Assembly (NCBI GenBank): GCA_963789885.1
Contig: CAWBNB010000030.1
Span: forward strand, 372,001-436,000
Reading direction: 5' to 3'
DNA: 64,000 nt
Source of the DNA: DATEDA01 sp963789885
Lineage (GTDB): Bacteria > Pseudomonadota > Gammaproteobacteria > Burkholderiales > SG8-39
Shown here: positions 17,984 to 26,832 of the stretch, piece after piece
Layout of the letters: each line of letters starts with the position of its first letter
Numbering within the stretch: position 1 is the stretch's first letter
Notes under the pieces: generated by a model
The model's database searches: none
What the model was told of the DNA's origin: nothing
The model's input: only the letters and a program-made list of their open reading frames with translations
Position numbers and translations under genes: made by a program

Positions 17984-18882
17984 CGGGCGCCCCGGTGCCG
18001 AAACGTGCCGGCGATCCGGTTCACCAGCGTCTCGTCGAGGAGGCCGCGCGGTCGGACGATCAGCAGCACCGCGACCAGGCCCCCGAACACGATCATCCGG
18101 TAGCCCTGGAACGCGCGCGTCGACTCGAGGAGCCCGATGTCGAGCGCGACGCCGGTGAGCGGCCCGAGCGCCGTCCCGAGCCCGCCGATCAGCCCGTAGG
18201 CGAGGCTGTGCACGCCGAGCATGATGTCGAAGTTGCGCGGCTCGATGTAGGTGTTGTGGTGCGCGTAGAGCGCGCCGCCGAGCGCGGCGAGCGCGCCGGC
18301 GACGGCGGCGACGCCGAGCTTCACGCGCTGCACGTTCACGCCGAGCACCGCGGCGAGCTCCGCGTCCTCGCCCACCATCCGGATGGTCGCGCCGAGCCGC
18401 GAGCGCTCGGCGACGAAGAGCGCCGCGAGCACGATCGCGAGGAGGGCGAAGACGATCGCCGCGTACCCTGCCTGCTCGATGCCCTGCTCGAGCACCCACC
18501 GGATGCCGCGAAAGCCCTGCGTGCCGTCGGGGCCGACCGGCTCGCCGTCCACATCCCGCTGCCAGTGCACCAGCTCGAACACGATCCGGAACATCTCGGC
18601 CGCGGCGAGGGTGGCCATCGCGAAGTAAAGCCCGCGCAGGCGCAGGGTCGGTAGCCCCACCAGCCACGCCGCGGTCGCGCCAAGCACCATCGCGCCGAGC
18701 GCCGCGACGGGCAGCGGCAGTCCCCACATCGCGGTGCCGATCCCGGCGGCGTACGCGCCGACGCCGAAGAACGCCTGCTGCCCGAACGACATCTCGCCGG
18801 CGATCAGCAGGAGGTACGCGGAGAGCGCGAGAAACGAGAAGAGCCCCATGTTGATGAGGACGCCGAGCGCGTACTCGTCCAT
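17980..18882 (-). CDS. livM: Branched-chain amino acid ABC permease LivM (second copy)
   Basis: 300 residues, about nine hydrophobic segments, LivM-type permease (PF02653). Motifs: LSAYLLLIAGEMSFGQQAFFGVGAY, LRLRGLYFAMATLAAAEMFR and the ABC-coupling EAA-like region GEDAELAAVLGVNVQRVKL. Second permease pair of a locus that has only one set of ATPases (LivG/LivF) and one binding protein. It differs clearly from the other LivM (21885-22775), so this is an old divergence, not a recent duplication. The start at 18882 comes two bases before the livH2 stop. Confidence 0.92.
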   Translation of the reverse strand: MDEYALGVLINMGLFSFLALSAYLLLIAGEMSFGQQAFFGVGAYAAGIGTAMWGLPLPVAALGAMVLGATAAWLVGLPTLRLRGLYFAMATLAAAEMFRIVFELVHWQRDVDGEPVGPDGTQGFRGIRWVLEQGIEQAGYAAIVFALLAIVLAALFVAERSRLGATIRMVGEDAELAAVLGVNVQRVKLGVAAVAGALAALGGALYAHHNTYIEPRNFDIMLGVHSLAYGLIGGLGTALGPLTGVALDIGLLESTRAFQGYRMIVFGGLVAVLLIVRPRGLLDETLVNRIAGTFRHRGAR

Positions 18883-18884
18883 GG

Positions 18885-19793
18885 TCAGGCGACGACCGCG
18901 GGCTTGCGCGCGAGGATCGCCCACAGGCCCGCGGGCCGCGCCGCGAGCAGCGCGAACAGCACCAGGTAGGTGATGAGATCGCGGTACTGCGGTCCGAACA
19001 GCGACTGGCTGTAGGACTCGATGAGGCCGAGCGCGAGCCCGCCGATGACCGCGCCGGGCAGCGACCCGAGGCCGCCGAGCATCATCGCGATCATGCCCTT
19101 GAGCGTCGACCACATCCCGAGCATCGGCGTCACCTGCTCGTGCGCCGCGACGATCAGGTACCCGGCGAGCCCGCCGAGCGCCGAAGCGAGCGCGAACACG
19201 AGCAGGAAGACGCGCGGCACGTTGATCCCCGCGAGGCGGGCGGCCTCCGGCTCGTCCACGACGGCGCGCACCGCCAGTCCGAAGCGGGTGCGGTGGAGCA
19301 GGTGGTGGAGCCCGTAGGCGGCCGCGGCGGCGCACACCAGCATCGCGACGTACTCGACCCGGATCAGGAGCGGTCCGACCGCGAACTGCGGTCCGTCGTA
19401 GAGCGGCGGAAAGCTGTAGAGATGCCTCGGCAGCCAGAGCGTTGCGAGCTCCTCGAGCTGCATCCACAGCGCGAAGCTGCCGACCATCGACGCGATCGCG
19501 GCGACGTCTCGCGACAGCGCGCGCCGGCCGTGCGGCGCGAAGCAGAGCCGCTCGACGTACGCCCCGGCGAGCGTCGCGCCCGCGATCGTGACGAGCGCGA
19601 GCACGAAGAGCCCGGGCCGGAAGCTCAGATTGACCCAGGTGGCGCAGTACGCGCCGAGCATGATCGCCGGGCCGTACGCGAGGTTCGCGCGCCGCAGGAC
19701 GCCGAAGATCAGGGTGAACCCGAGCGCGAGGAGCGCGTATGCGCTCCCGAGCATCAGCCCGTCGAGGGTGTTCTGGGCGAGATCCGCGAGCAT
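18885..19793 (-). CDS. livH: Branched-chain amino acid ABC permease LivH (second copy)
   Basis: 302 residues, LivH-type permease: N-terminal TLDGLMLGSAYALLALGFTL, IFGVLRRANLAYGPAIMLGAY, then VDEPEAARLAGINVPRVF as the cytoplasmic coupling loop and a C-terminal GLGSLPGAVIGGLALGLIES. Pairs with the adjacent LivM to form a heterodimeric channel. Follows the cupin gene within the same operon. Compared with LivH1 it lacks the usual AVSQQP loop sequence (AVVDEP instead), suggesting altered specificity. Confidence 0.92.
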   Translation of the reverse strand: MLADLAQNTLDGLMLGSAYALLALGFTLIFGVLRRANLAYGPAIMLGAYCATWVNLSFRPGLFVLALVTIAGATLAGAYVERLCFAPHGRRALSRDVAAIASMVGSFALWMQLEELATLWLPRHLYSFPPLYDGPQFAVGPLLIRVEYVAMLVCAAAAAYGLHHLLHRTRFGLAVRAVVDEPEAARLAGINVPRVFLLVFALASALGGLAGYLIVAAHEQVTPMLGMWSTLKGMIAMMLGGLGSLPGAVIGGLALGLIESYSQSLFGPQYRDLITYLVLFALLAARPAGLWAILARKPAVVA

Positions 19794-19813
19794 GCCCCGC
19801 GGGCTGCCCCGGG

Positions 19814-20356
19814 CTACGACGCCTGCTGCGGCGCCATGCGCTTGATCGCGCCGGTCGCGGGGTCGAACGCGTCCCGGTAGATCCGGTCGAGGTTGGTACC
19901 GGTGATGCGGATGAAGCGCGACTTCTCCGGGTAGTCGATCGAGTGGATCGCGGTGCTCGCGTAGATGCCGACCTCGCCGGGGTTGAGGCGGTACTTGCGC
20001 GTCACCTCGAGCTTCGCGTGCGCCGGATCGGCGCCGTCGTCGACGCGCCGGAACTCGGTCATGTCGGTGTACCCGGTCGCCTGGCCGTAAACCGCCCACG
20101 ACTCGCCGTGGTTGTGGGGCGGGGAGACCCGCGGCTTCTCGTTGATGTGCGCGAGCACCTGGAAGCCGAGCTCGCCGTCCTCGTAGAGGAGGTGCAACCC
20201 CGGTTTCGCCGCCGGCCCGCAGGTCCGGTCGACAAACGCCGCGTTGGCGAGCAGGTGCGCGAGCGAGCGGCGCACCGCTTCGAGCGCGTCCGGCCCGGCG
20301 CCCCGGGCGAGCGTCTCGTGGCAATCCCGGCAGAAATCTTCGAGCTCATAGGTCAT
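19814..20356 (-). CDS. Cupin-like metalloprotein (cysteine dioxygenase-like fold)
   Basis: 180 residues. A cupin core with the metal motif PPHNHGESWAVYGQATGYTDMTEF (His, His, Glu pattern) and a second histidine in ASTAIHSIDYPE suggests a mononuclear iron or other metal site, as in cysteine-dioxygenase-like proteins of the double-stranded beta-helix superfamily. Two cysteines occur near the N-terminus (FCRDC) and one at 46. It is inserted between livF and livH2 in the Liv operon. Oxygenase or sensor roles are possible; substrate unknown. Confidence 0.75.
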   Translation of the reverse strand: MTYELEDFCRDCHETLARGAGPDALEAVRRSLAHLLANAAFVDRTCGPAAKPGLHLLYEDGELGFQVLAHINEKPRVSPPHNHGESWAVYGQATGYTDMTEFRRVDDGADPAHAKLEVTRKYRLNPGEVGIYASTAIHSIDYPEKSRFIRITGTNLDRIYRDAFDPATGAIKRMAPQQAS

Positions 20357-20396
20357 GGCCAGCCTCCGTGTCTGGTACGGGTGTTCGCCAATGGTA

Positions 20397-21122
20397 CTAG
20401 TGCCGGGCGGAACCGAGGTAGGCGCGCCTGATTACCTCGTCCTCGGCGAGCGCCCCCGGCGATCCGCTGAAGGTCACGCGCCCCTGCTCCATCAGGTAGA
20501 AGTGATGCGCCACCTTCAGCGCCAGGTGGGCGTTCTGCTCGACAAGGAAGATGGTCGTGCCGTCGCGGTTGAGCTCGGTGACGATCGCGAAGATCTCTTC
20601 GACGATCATGGGCGCAAGACCGAGCGACGGCTCGTCCATGAGCAGCAGCTTCGGCCGGGACATCAGCGCGCGCGCGACGGCGAGCATCTGCTGCTCGCCG
20701 CCGGAGAGCGTCCCCGCCGCCTGGGCGGCCCGCTCCTTCAGGCGCGGAAAGCGGCCGTAGAGGCGCTCGACGTCGACGGCGATTTCCGCCTTGTCGTTGC
20801 GCTGGTAGGCGCCGGCGGCGAGGTTCTCGGCGACGGTCATGTGCGGGAACACGAGCCGGTTCTCGGGCACGAGGGCGACACCGCGCGCGACGATGTCGTG
20901 CGGGGCCCGGCCCGCGATCTCCTCGCCGGCGAACCGGATGGAGCCGCGCCGCGGCCGGAGGATCCCGCTCGTCGTCATCATCAGCGTCGTCTTTCCGGCG
21001 CCGTTCGGGCCGAGCAGGCAGGTGATCGAGCCCTGTGCCACGGCGAGCGTCACGCCCTTGAGCGCCTCGATCTTGCCGTAGGCGGTGACGACGTCGCCGA
21101 CCTCGAGGAGCGCCGCGGTCAT
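20397..21122 (-). CDS. livF: Branched-chain amino acid ABC ATPase LivF
   Basis: 241 residues, the standard LivF size. Walker A GPNGAGKT, signature LSGGEQQMLAVARAL, Walker B KLLLMDEPSLGLAP and the switch His region (EQNAHLAL) are present. It drives amino acid import together with LivG. ATG at 21122 overlaps the livG stop (ATGA), so translation is coupled. It is the only LivF in this locus and must serve either permease pair. Confidence 0.95.
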   Translation of the reverse strand: MTAALLEVGDVVTAYGKIEALKGVTLAVAQGSITCLLGPNGAGKTTLMMTTSGILRPRRGSIRFAGEEIAGRAPHDIVARGVALVPENRLVFPHMTVAENLAAGAYQRNDKAEIAVDVERLYGRFPRLKERAAQAAGTLSGGEQQMLAVARALMSRPKLLLMDEPSLGLAPMIVEEIFAIVTELNRDGTTIFLVEQNAHLALKVAHHFYLMEQGRVTFSGSPGALAEDEVIRRAYLGSARH

Positions 21123-21874
21123 TTGACGTCGCCGCCGAGGTAGGCCTTCCGCACCACCGGATCGGCCTGGATCTCCGCCGGCGTCCCTTCGGCGATCTTT
21201 TGGCCGAAGTTGAGCACCGCGATCCGGTCGGTGACGCCCATCACGAGCTCCATCACGTGCTCGACGAGGAGGATCGTGACGCCGCGCCCCCGGAGCTTGA
21301 GGATCCGCTCGCGCAGCTGCCCGATCTCCTCGGCGTTCATGCCCGCGGCCGGCTCGTCGAGCAGCAGGAGCTTCGGCCGCGCGGCGAGTGCGCGGGCGAG
21401 CTCGAGGCGCCGCTGCTCGCCGAATGCGAGGTTGCCGGCGAGCTCGTCCTGCTTGGCGCCGAGGCCGGCGAACTCGAGGAGCTCGCCGATCTCGGCGCGG
21501 ATCCCGGAGGAGCCGCCGAGCCAGCGCCTGAAGAAGCCCCTGCGCGCGTGATCCTCGGGCGAGTTCTGCGCGACCCACAGGTTCTGCCAGACGGTGAGGT
21601 GGCCGAAGAGCCGGATGTTCTGGAACGTGCGCGCGATCCCGAGGCCGAGGCGCCGGTGGACCGGCACGCCGGCGAGGTCCGCGCCGCGAAAGAGGATCTG
21701 CCCGGTGGTCAGGGGGAAGAGGCCGGTGACGAGGTTGACGGTGGTGCTCTTGCCCGAGCCGTTCGGTCCGATGAGGCCGAAGATCGCGCCTTCGGCGACG
21801 TCGAGGTCGAGCCCGTCGACCGCGCGCACGCCGCCGAAGTGCCGGGAAGCCGCCCTGAGCTCGAGCATGCTCAT
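21119..21874 (-). CDS. livG: Branched-chain amino acid ABC ATPase LivG
   Basis: 251 residues. Walker A GPNGSGKST, an ABC signature read as LAFGEQRRLELARAL (FGEQ in place of SGGQ, normal for LivG), Walker B KLLLLDEPAAGMN and a C-terminal GVTILLVEHVMELVMGV region. Couples ATP hydrolysis to the LivH/LivM permeases. Sits between livM1 and livF with a 10-bp gap before and a 4-bp overlap after. Confidence 0.95.
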   Translation of the reverse strand: MSMLELRAASRHFGGVRAVDGLDLDVAEGAIFGLIGPNGSGKSTTVNLVTGLFPLTTGQILFRGADLAGVPVHRRLGLGIARTFQNIRLFGHLTVWQNLWVAQNSPEDHARRGFFRRWLGGSSGIRAEIGELLEFAGLGAKQDELAGNLAFGEQRRLELARALAARPKLLLLDEPAAGMNAEEIGQLRERILKLRGRGVTILLVEHVMELVMGVTDRIAVLNFGQKIAEGTPAEIQADPVVRKAYLGGDVK

Positions 21875-21884
21875 CGGCTGCGCA

Positions 21885-22775
21885 TCACCGCCCGAACAGC
21901 CGCTTCAGCCACGCGAGCGCCTGCGCGTCGAGCAGGCCGTGCGGTCGCAGGTTCATCGACAGCACGATCAGGGCGCCGAAGAGCAGGTTGCGCCAGTCGC
22001 CGAGGAAGCGCAGCCCTTCGATGAGGAAGCCCTGCACGAACACCACCGCGGCGAGCGTGCCGAACACGCTGGCGACCCCGCCGACGATCGGGTAGGCAAG
22101 GGCGAAGGTCGCGACCAGGATGTTGAAGTTGGTGTGCTCGATGTGGGTCGTGTAGTGAGCGAACAGGCCGCCGGCGACGCCGGCGATCGCGCCGCCGACG
22201 GTCATCGCGCTCACCTTGATCGCGGTCAGGTTGATGCCGACCGACTGCGCGGCGAGCTCGTCCTCGCCCACGGCCCGCAGCACCGCGCCGTAGCGCGACC
22301 GGTCGAACCACCAGAGCAGCGCCATCACAAAGGCCACAATTACCCAGATGAAGAGCATCACCTCGAGCGTCGTCCAGCCGTGCTCGGGGAAGTAGCGGAT
22401 CTGGCGGAACCCCTCGCCGCCGAGCGGGCCCACCTTCACGTCGCCGCGCGCGACCTGGTAGTCGAAGTTGAAGAAGAAGAGCCGCACGCCCTCGCCGAAC
22501 GCGAGCGTCGCGACCACCAGGATCAGCCCGCGCACGCGGAGCGCGGGAAACCCCACCGCACACGCAACGAGCGCGCCGACGAGGGCGCTCGCCGCGAGCG
22601 CCGGCACGAGCGCCCAGCCGGCGAGCACGGTGAGCATCGCGGCGGTGTAGGCGCCGATCGCCTGGAAGCCCGCCTGCGCGAGGCTCACCTGCCCGGTAAG
22701 GAGGACGATGTACGCGGAGAGGCCGAGGAGCGTGTGCACCCCGATGATCTGCGCCAGACCGTAGTAGAAATCCAC
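21885..22775 (-). CDS. livM: Branched-chain amino acid ABC permease LivM (first copy)
   Basis: 296 residues, LivM permease: LLGLSAYIVLLTGQVSLAQAGFQAIGAYTAAM, RVRGLILVVATLAFGEGVRLFFF and the coupling loop VGEDELAAQSVGINLTAIKV are clear. First permease pair of the operon, three bases after livH1. Eight or nine hydrophobic helices are expected. Confidence 0.94.
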   Translation of the reverse strand: MDFYYGLAQIIGVHTLLGLSAYIVLLTGQVSLAQAGFQAIGAYTAAMLTVLAGWALVPALAASALVGALVACAVGFPALRVRGLILVVATLAFGEGVRLFFFNFDYQVARGDVKVGPLGGEGFRQIRYFPEHGWTTLEVMLFIWVIVAFVMALLWWFDRSRYGAVLRAVGEDELAAQSVGINLTAIKVSAMTVGGAIAGVAGGLFAHYTTHIEHTNFNILVATFALAYPIVGGVASVFGTLAAVVFVQGFLIEGLRFLGDWRNLLFGALIVLSMNLRPHGLLDAQALAWLKRLFGR

Positions 22776-22778
22776 TGT

Positions 22779-23657
22779 CTAGTCCCGCCCTGCACCGTGA
22801 GCGAAGATGCCTCCGGGCCGGAACACCAGGAACACGAACAGTAGGAGCATCACGTACAGGTCGCGCTCGGTGACGCCGCGGTACTGCTGGAACAGGTTCT
22901 CGAAACCGCCGACCAGCAGCCCCGCGACGATCGCGCCGGGGATCGATCCGAGTCCGCCGATCACCGTGACGATCAGCCCCTTCACCGTCAGCGGCGTCGT
23001 GAGCAGCGGCGAGAGCGTGCCCACCGACGCGCCGATCAGCGCGCCGGCGATCCCGCCGAGGAGGCCGGTGATCACGAACGTCGCCGCGTTCACCCGCGTC
23101 ACCCGGATGCCGCAGAGCTCGGCTGCGACCGGCTGCTGCGAGACCGCGCGCGTCGCAAGCCCGAGCCGCGTCCTGTAGAGCAGGGCGAGGAGGCCCACCA
23201 TGCAGACGACGCTCACTGCGAAGACGAGGAGCAGATCGCCGCGCAGCGTGATCTCGCCCGCCCTGAACATGACGTCGTCGAACATCGCCGGGTAGTTCCG
23301 CGGCATGCCGTCGGTCACGTGGACGATGATCTCGTCGATCAGCAGCAGCATCCCGACGGTGGCCATCAGGGTCGCGAGCGGGCTCGCGAGCGGGATGAAA
23401 TGGAAACAGGTCAGGTAGACGAGGTAGCCGAGCAGGCCCCCGGCGAGGAACGCGCCGAGGAACACCGCCCACGGCGGCGCGCCGTGCCAGAGGCCGAGGA
23501 CCAGCAGCCCGCAGTACGCGCCGCCGATCGACGCAGCGGCGTAGGCCAGATTGAGCTTGTGCATCACGCCGAACACCAGCGTGAAGCCGATGCCGATCAG
23601 CGCGTAGGTCGCGCCGAACAGTACGCCGTCCAAGACTGCTTGGAATAGGTCGAGCAT
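22779..23657 (-). CDS. livH: Branched-chain amino acid ABC permease LivH (first copy)
   Basis: 292 residues from the ATG at 23657; an in-frame TTG nine bases upstream is less likely because the family starts directly at MLDLFQAVLDGVLFGATYAL. Other motifs: FTLVFGVMHKLNLAYAAASIGGAY, the coupling loop ATRAVSQQPVAAELCGIRV and GGLGSIPGAIVAGLLVGGFE. Lies downstream of livK behind an intercistronic hairpin, as expected when the receptor is needed in excess. Confidence 0.94.
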   Translation of the reverse strand: MLDLFQAVLDGVLFGATYALIGIGFTLVFGVMHKLNLAYAAASIGGAYCGLLVLGLWHGAPPWAVFLGAFLAGGLLGYLVYLTCFHFIPLASPLATLMATVGMLLLIDEIIVHVTDGMPRNYPAMFDDVMFRAGEITLRGDLLLVFAVSVVCMVGLLALLYRTRLGLATRAVSQQPVAAELCGIRVTRVNAATFVITGLLGGIAGALIGASVGTLSPLLTTPLTVKGLIVTVIGGLGSIPGAIVAGLLVGGFENLFQQYRGVTERDLYVMLLLFVFLVFRPGGIFAHGAGRD

Positions 23658-23664
23658 AGACGCC

Positions 23665-23701
23665 AACGCCGCCTAACGGGCTCACGCCCGCAGACGGCGT
23701 T
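23665..23701 (-). promoter_or_regulatory. Nested hairpin between livK and livH
   Basis: Outer arms AACGCCG (23665-23671) / CGGCGTT (23695-23701) enclose an inner stem CGGGC/GCCCG (23677-23681 with 23686-23690). It fills most of the 61-bp gap between the receptor gene and the first permease gene. Such structures often lower downstream expression or stabilise the upstream mRNA. Confidence 0.5.
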
Positions 23702-23718
23702 GTCTCGTTCGGCTCGCC

Positions 23719-24912
23719 CTAGAGGGGGTTGTGGTACACCGACCACTGCCCGTTCTTCGCCCGCACGAATACGAACGGCTTCTCGGCCTCGCGGTCCTCG
23801 CGCTTCGTCGTCCCGAGCAGGCCCTCGGTCGTCTTCAGCTTCGCCAGCCCGTCGCGGATCTTCCGGCGGTCGGCCTGGACCGTGTCGGGCTTGGCGAGGA
23901 CCTTCTCGCTCTCCATCACGTCCTTGAGGATGAACACGTTCTCCCACGCGGCCATGCTGTGGAGATCGGCGTTGCCCTTGAATTTCGCGGTGGCCTTTGC
24001 CGCGGCGATCGCCTTCGGGGTCACCGGCGCGTAACTGGTCGGGATGATCATCCCCTCGGCCTGCTTGGCACAGCCCTCGAGCGTCTCCAGGCTGGAGGAA
24101 CTGTCTAGCCCGATGAGCACCTTCGGCTTCACGCCCTGGCGCTGCATCTCCTTCAGCACCCCGCAGGTCGTGAATGGGTGCGCCGAGATCGCGACAACGT
24201 CAGCGTCCGCCTTCTTCATCTCGCGCACCTGGGTGGCGAAGTTGGTGTCGTTCAGCAGCCACTTCGACTCGCCCAGCACCTTGAAACCGTTCACGTTGGC
24301 GCGGTCCTTCATCACCGCGTACCACAAGGCGCGCGAGTGCGCGAAGTCCTCCTCGACGCCCCCGTAGACGGTCTTCGCCTGGGGAAACTCGGTGCGCACG
24401 TAGTTGAACAGCGAGGAATACATCGTCATCTCGCTCGGCACGTTGCGGAACGCCCATTCGGAGATCTTGGCGAGCCCGCCCTTGATCGCGACGTCGGTGA
24501 AGATCGGCATCTGCAGCCCGGAGTCGCTCGCGTCGCCCACCTTCTTCTGGAGGATGCCGAACTGCGGCTCGGCGACGTTCGAGCACGTCGGGCCGATGAT
24601 GACGAGGAAATCGGCCGACGCGATCCGCCGCGTGACCGAGATGCCTTCCTCGGCGGTGCAGCGGTCGTCGAAGAACTCCATCACGATCTTGCCGCGGGTG
24701 CCGTCGCCGAGCTTGACGCCTCCGGCCTTGTTGATCTCGTCGGCCGCGGCGAGTATCGCGGCCTCGCTGTTGACGCCGAACGACCGCACGACGCCCGACT
24801 TCGCGCCCATGCCGGCGATCTTGACGGTGCGTTCCTGCGCCGCCGCCCCGGAAGGCAGGCCCAGCGCGAGCGAAGTGAGCGCGGCGGTGACCGCGAGAGC
24901 CAGGGCTTTCAT
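23719..24912 (-). CDS. livK: Branched-chain amino acid-type periplasmic binding protein
   Basis: 397 residues, periplasmic Leu/Ile/Val-binding-protein fold (Peripla_BP_6). The signal peptide ends near SGAAAQER; the mature part has LIVBP-like ADEINKAGGVKLGDGTRGK, EFFDDRCTAEEGISVTRRI and IIGPTCSNVAEPQF, and ends KNGQWSVYHNPL. The ATG at 24912 is preferred over one five codons upstream because AAGGAGG sits at the right distance. In this group ligands also include aromatic acids, amides or urea; adjacency of a divergent acyl-CoA synthetase makes a carboxylic acid plausible. Confidence 0.9.
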   Translation of the reverse strand: MKALALAVTAALTSLALGLPSGAAAQERTVKIAGMGAKSGVVRSFGVNSEAAILAAADEINKAGGVKLGDGTRGKIVMEFFDDRCTAEEGISVTRRIASADFLVIIGPTCSNVAEPQFGILQKKVGDASDSGLQMPIFTDVAIKGGLAKISEWAFRNVPSEMTMYSSLFNYVRTEFPQAKTVYGGVEEDFAHSRALWYAVMKDRANVNGFKVLGESKWLLNDTNFATQVREMKKADADVVAISAHPFTTCGVLKEMQRQGVKPKVLIGLDSSSSLETLEGCAKQAEGMIIPTSYAPVTPKAIAAAKATAKFKGNADLHSMAAWENVFILKDVMESEKVLAKPDTVQADRRKIRDGLAKLKTTEGLLGTTKREDREAEKPFVFVRAKNGQWSVYHNPL

Positions 24913-25003
24913 GCGTTCCTCCTTCAATGGATCGGCTATATTTCTGGTTGCGGGCGACGCTGCCGAAACGCCGCCCGCGATGGTTCGAAACGCGACTCGA
25001 GGC

Positions 25004-25033
25004 AGTCTAGTGGCCCCCGCCCGGGGGTGTCAA
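25004..25033 (-). promoter_or_regulatory. Sigma-70-like promoter of the Liv operon with palindromic spacer
   Basis: On the minus strand TTGACA (25033-25028) and TAGACT (25009-25004) are 18 bp apart, 6/6 and 4/6 to consensus. The spacer holds a CCCCCG/CGGGGG palindrome (25014-25027), a candidate operator. The leader to livK is about 85 nt. Confidence 0.6.
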
Positions 25034-25063
25034 CGAGCGAGCGACCATCCTCAAGGAGGAGCC

Positions 25064-26801
25064 ATGGCCACCAAGTCCCGACGCACCGCGGCATCACGAC
25101 GGAAGAGCGCACCGGTCAAGCGCCGGGCCCTGGCGAAGTCCCCGGCGCGCGCGCGGCGGCGGGCGGCGCCGAAGGCCGGCGCGAGCCTCTGGGCGGGCCT
25201 CAAGCCCGGCCCCGCCAATTTCACGACGCTGACGCCGGTTGCGTTCCTGCCGCGGTTGGCGGAGATCCATCCTGACCGCGTCGCGGTGATCCACGGGACG
25301 CGTCGGATCACGTATGCGGCCCTCTACGAGCGCGCCCGGCGGCTCGCTTCGGCGCTCGCAAAGCATGGCATCGGCAAGGGCGACACCGTATCGGCGATGC
25401 TGCCGAACGTGCCGGCGATGATCGAGGCGCATTTCGGCGTCCCGATGCTCGGCGCGGTGCTGAACACGATCAACACGCGCCTCGATGCGGACACCGTCGC
25501 CTACATCCTCGAGCACGGCGAGGCGAAGGCGATCATCACCGACCGGGCGTTCGCCGCGATCGTCGGGCCGGCGCTCAAGGGCCTGAAGCGGAAGCTCCTG
25601 GTCATCGACAACGACGATCCGCTCTACACCGGCCCGGGGGAGCGCCTCGGCGGGATCGAGTACGAAGGCGTTCCTCGCGCGGGGCGACCCGGGGTTCGCG
25701 TGGTCGCCGCCGGCCGACGAGTCGGCGCCGATCGCGCTCAACTACACCTCGGGCACCACCGGCCGGCCGAAGGGCGTCGTCTACCATCACCGCGGCACGT
25801 TCCTCGAGAGCGTCGGCAACGTCATGGCCTGGCCGCTGCCGCCGCGGCCGGTGTACCTGTGGACCCTGCCGCTCTTCCACTGCAACGGCTGGTGCTTCGG
25901 CTGGTCGGTGGTCGCGATGGGCGGGACGCAGGTCTGCCTGCGCGCGGTCGACCCGGCGGCGATCTTCCCGCTGATCGTCGAGCACGGCGTGACGCACATG
26001 TGCGGCGCGCCGACGGTGCTCTCGATGCTGGTCAACGCGCCCGACGACCAGAAACGGAGGTTCCCGCACGTCGTCGACATCCAGACCGGCGGCTCGCCGC
26101 CGCCGGCGAAGGTGATCAAGGGCATGGAGGAGCTCGGTTTCCGCGTCACGCACATCTACGGCATGACCGAGCTGCAGGGGCCGTCCACCCTCTGCGAGCC
26201 GCAGGAAGCGTGGGCGCCGATGCCGCTCGAGGAGCGCGCCGTGCAGATGGCGCGGCAGGGCGTCCGCTACCCGGTGGTCGACGGCCACATCGTCGCCGAT
26301 CCGAAGACCTGCAAGCCGGTGCCGCAGGACGGGAAGAGCGTCGGCGAGATCCTCGTCCAGGGCAACACCGTGATGCTGGGATATCTCAAGGATTCCAGGG
26401 CGACCGCCGAGGCGTTCGCGGGCGGGTGGATGCACACCGGCGACCTCGCGGTCTGGTACCCGAACAACTACGTCGAGATCAAGGACCGCAAGAAGGACAT
26501 CATCATCTCGGGCGGCGAGAACATCTCGTCGGTCGAGGTCGAGATCGCCCTCTACCGGCACGCCGCGGTCGCGCTGGCGGCGGTGGTCGCGCGTCCCGAC
26601 GAGAAATGGGGCGAGACGCCGTGCGCGTTCGTGCAGCTCAAGCCCGGCGCGAGCGTCACCGAGGAGGAGATGATCCGGCACTGCCGCGAGAGCCTCGCCG
26701 GCTTCAAGCTGCCGAGGAAGGTGGTGTTCGGGCCGCTGCCGACGACCGCGACCGGGAAGATCCAGAAGTTCGTGCTGCGGGAGCGGGCGAAGACCTTGTG
26801 A
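25064..26801 (+). CDS. Long-/medium-chain acyl-CoA synthetase, one frameshift
   Basis: AMP-dependent synthetase, fatty-acyl-CoA ligase of the AlkK/DmdB type, about 578 residues when the frameshift is repaired. It activates a carboxylic acid to its CoA thioester. A basic Ala-rich N-terminal stretch (about residues 4-45) precedes the enzyme. Downstream of the shift are the P-loop YTSGTTGRPKGVVYHHRGT, FHCNGWCFGW, IYGMTELQGPSTLCEP, the hinge GWMHTGDLAVW-PNNYVEIKDRKKD and the catalytic Lys near the end (TATGKIQKFVLR). The reading frame changes near 25667: removing one G of GAAGGCG restores YEAFLARGD. A strong AAGGAGGAGCC site precedes the ATG. Divergent from livK. Confidence 0.88.
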
Positions 26802-26832
26802 AAGGGGGAACGGGGAAGGGAAGCGCGTCGCG

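Noticed and set aside
23665..23701. GCCTAAC in the livK-livH gap as an attC site
   Set aside because: No matching GTTRRRY at the other end and the sequence is explained by a nested intercistronic hairpin.
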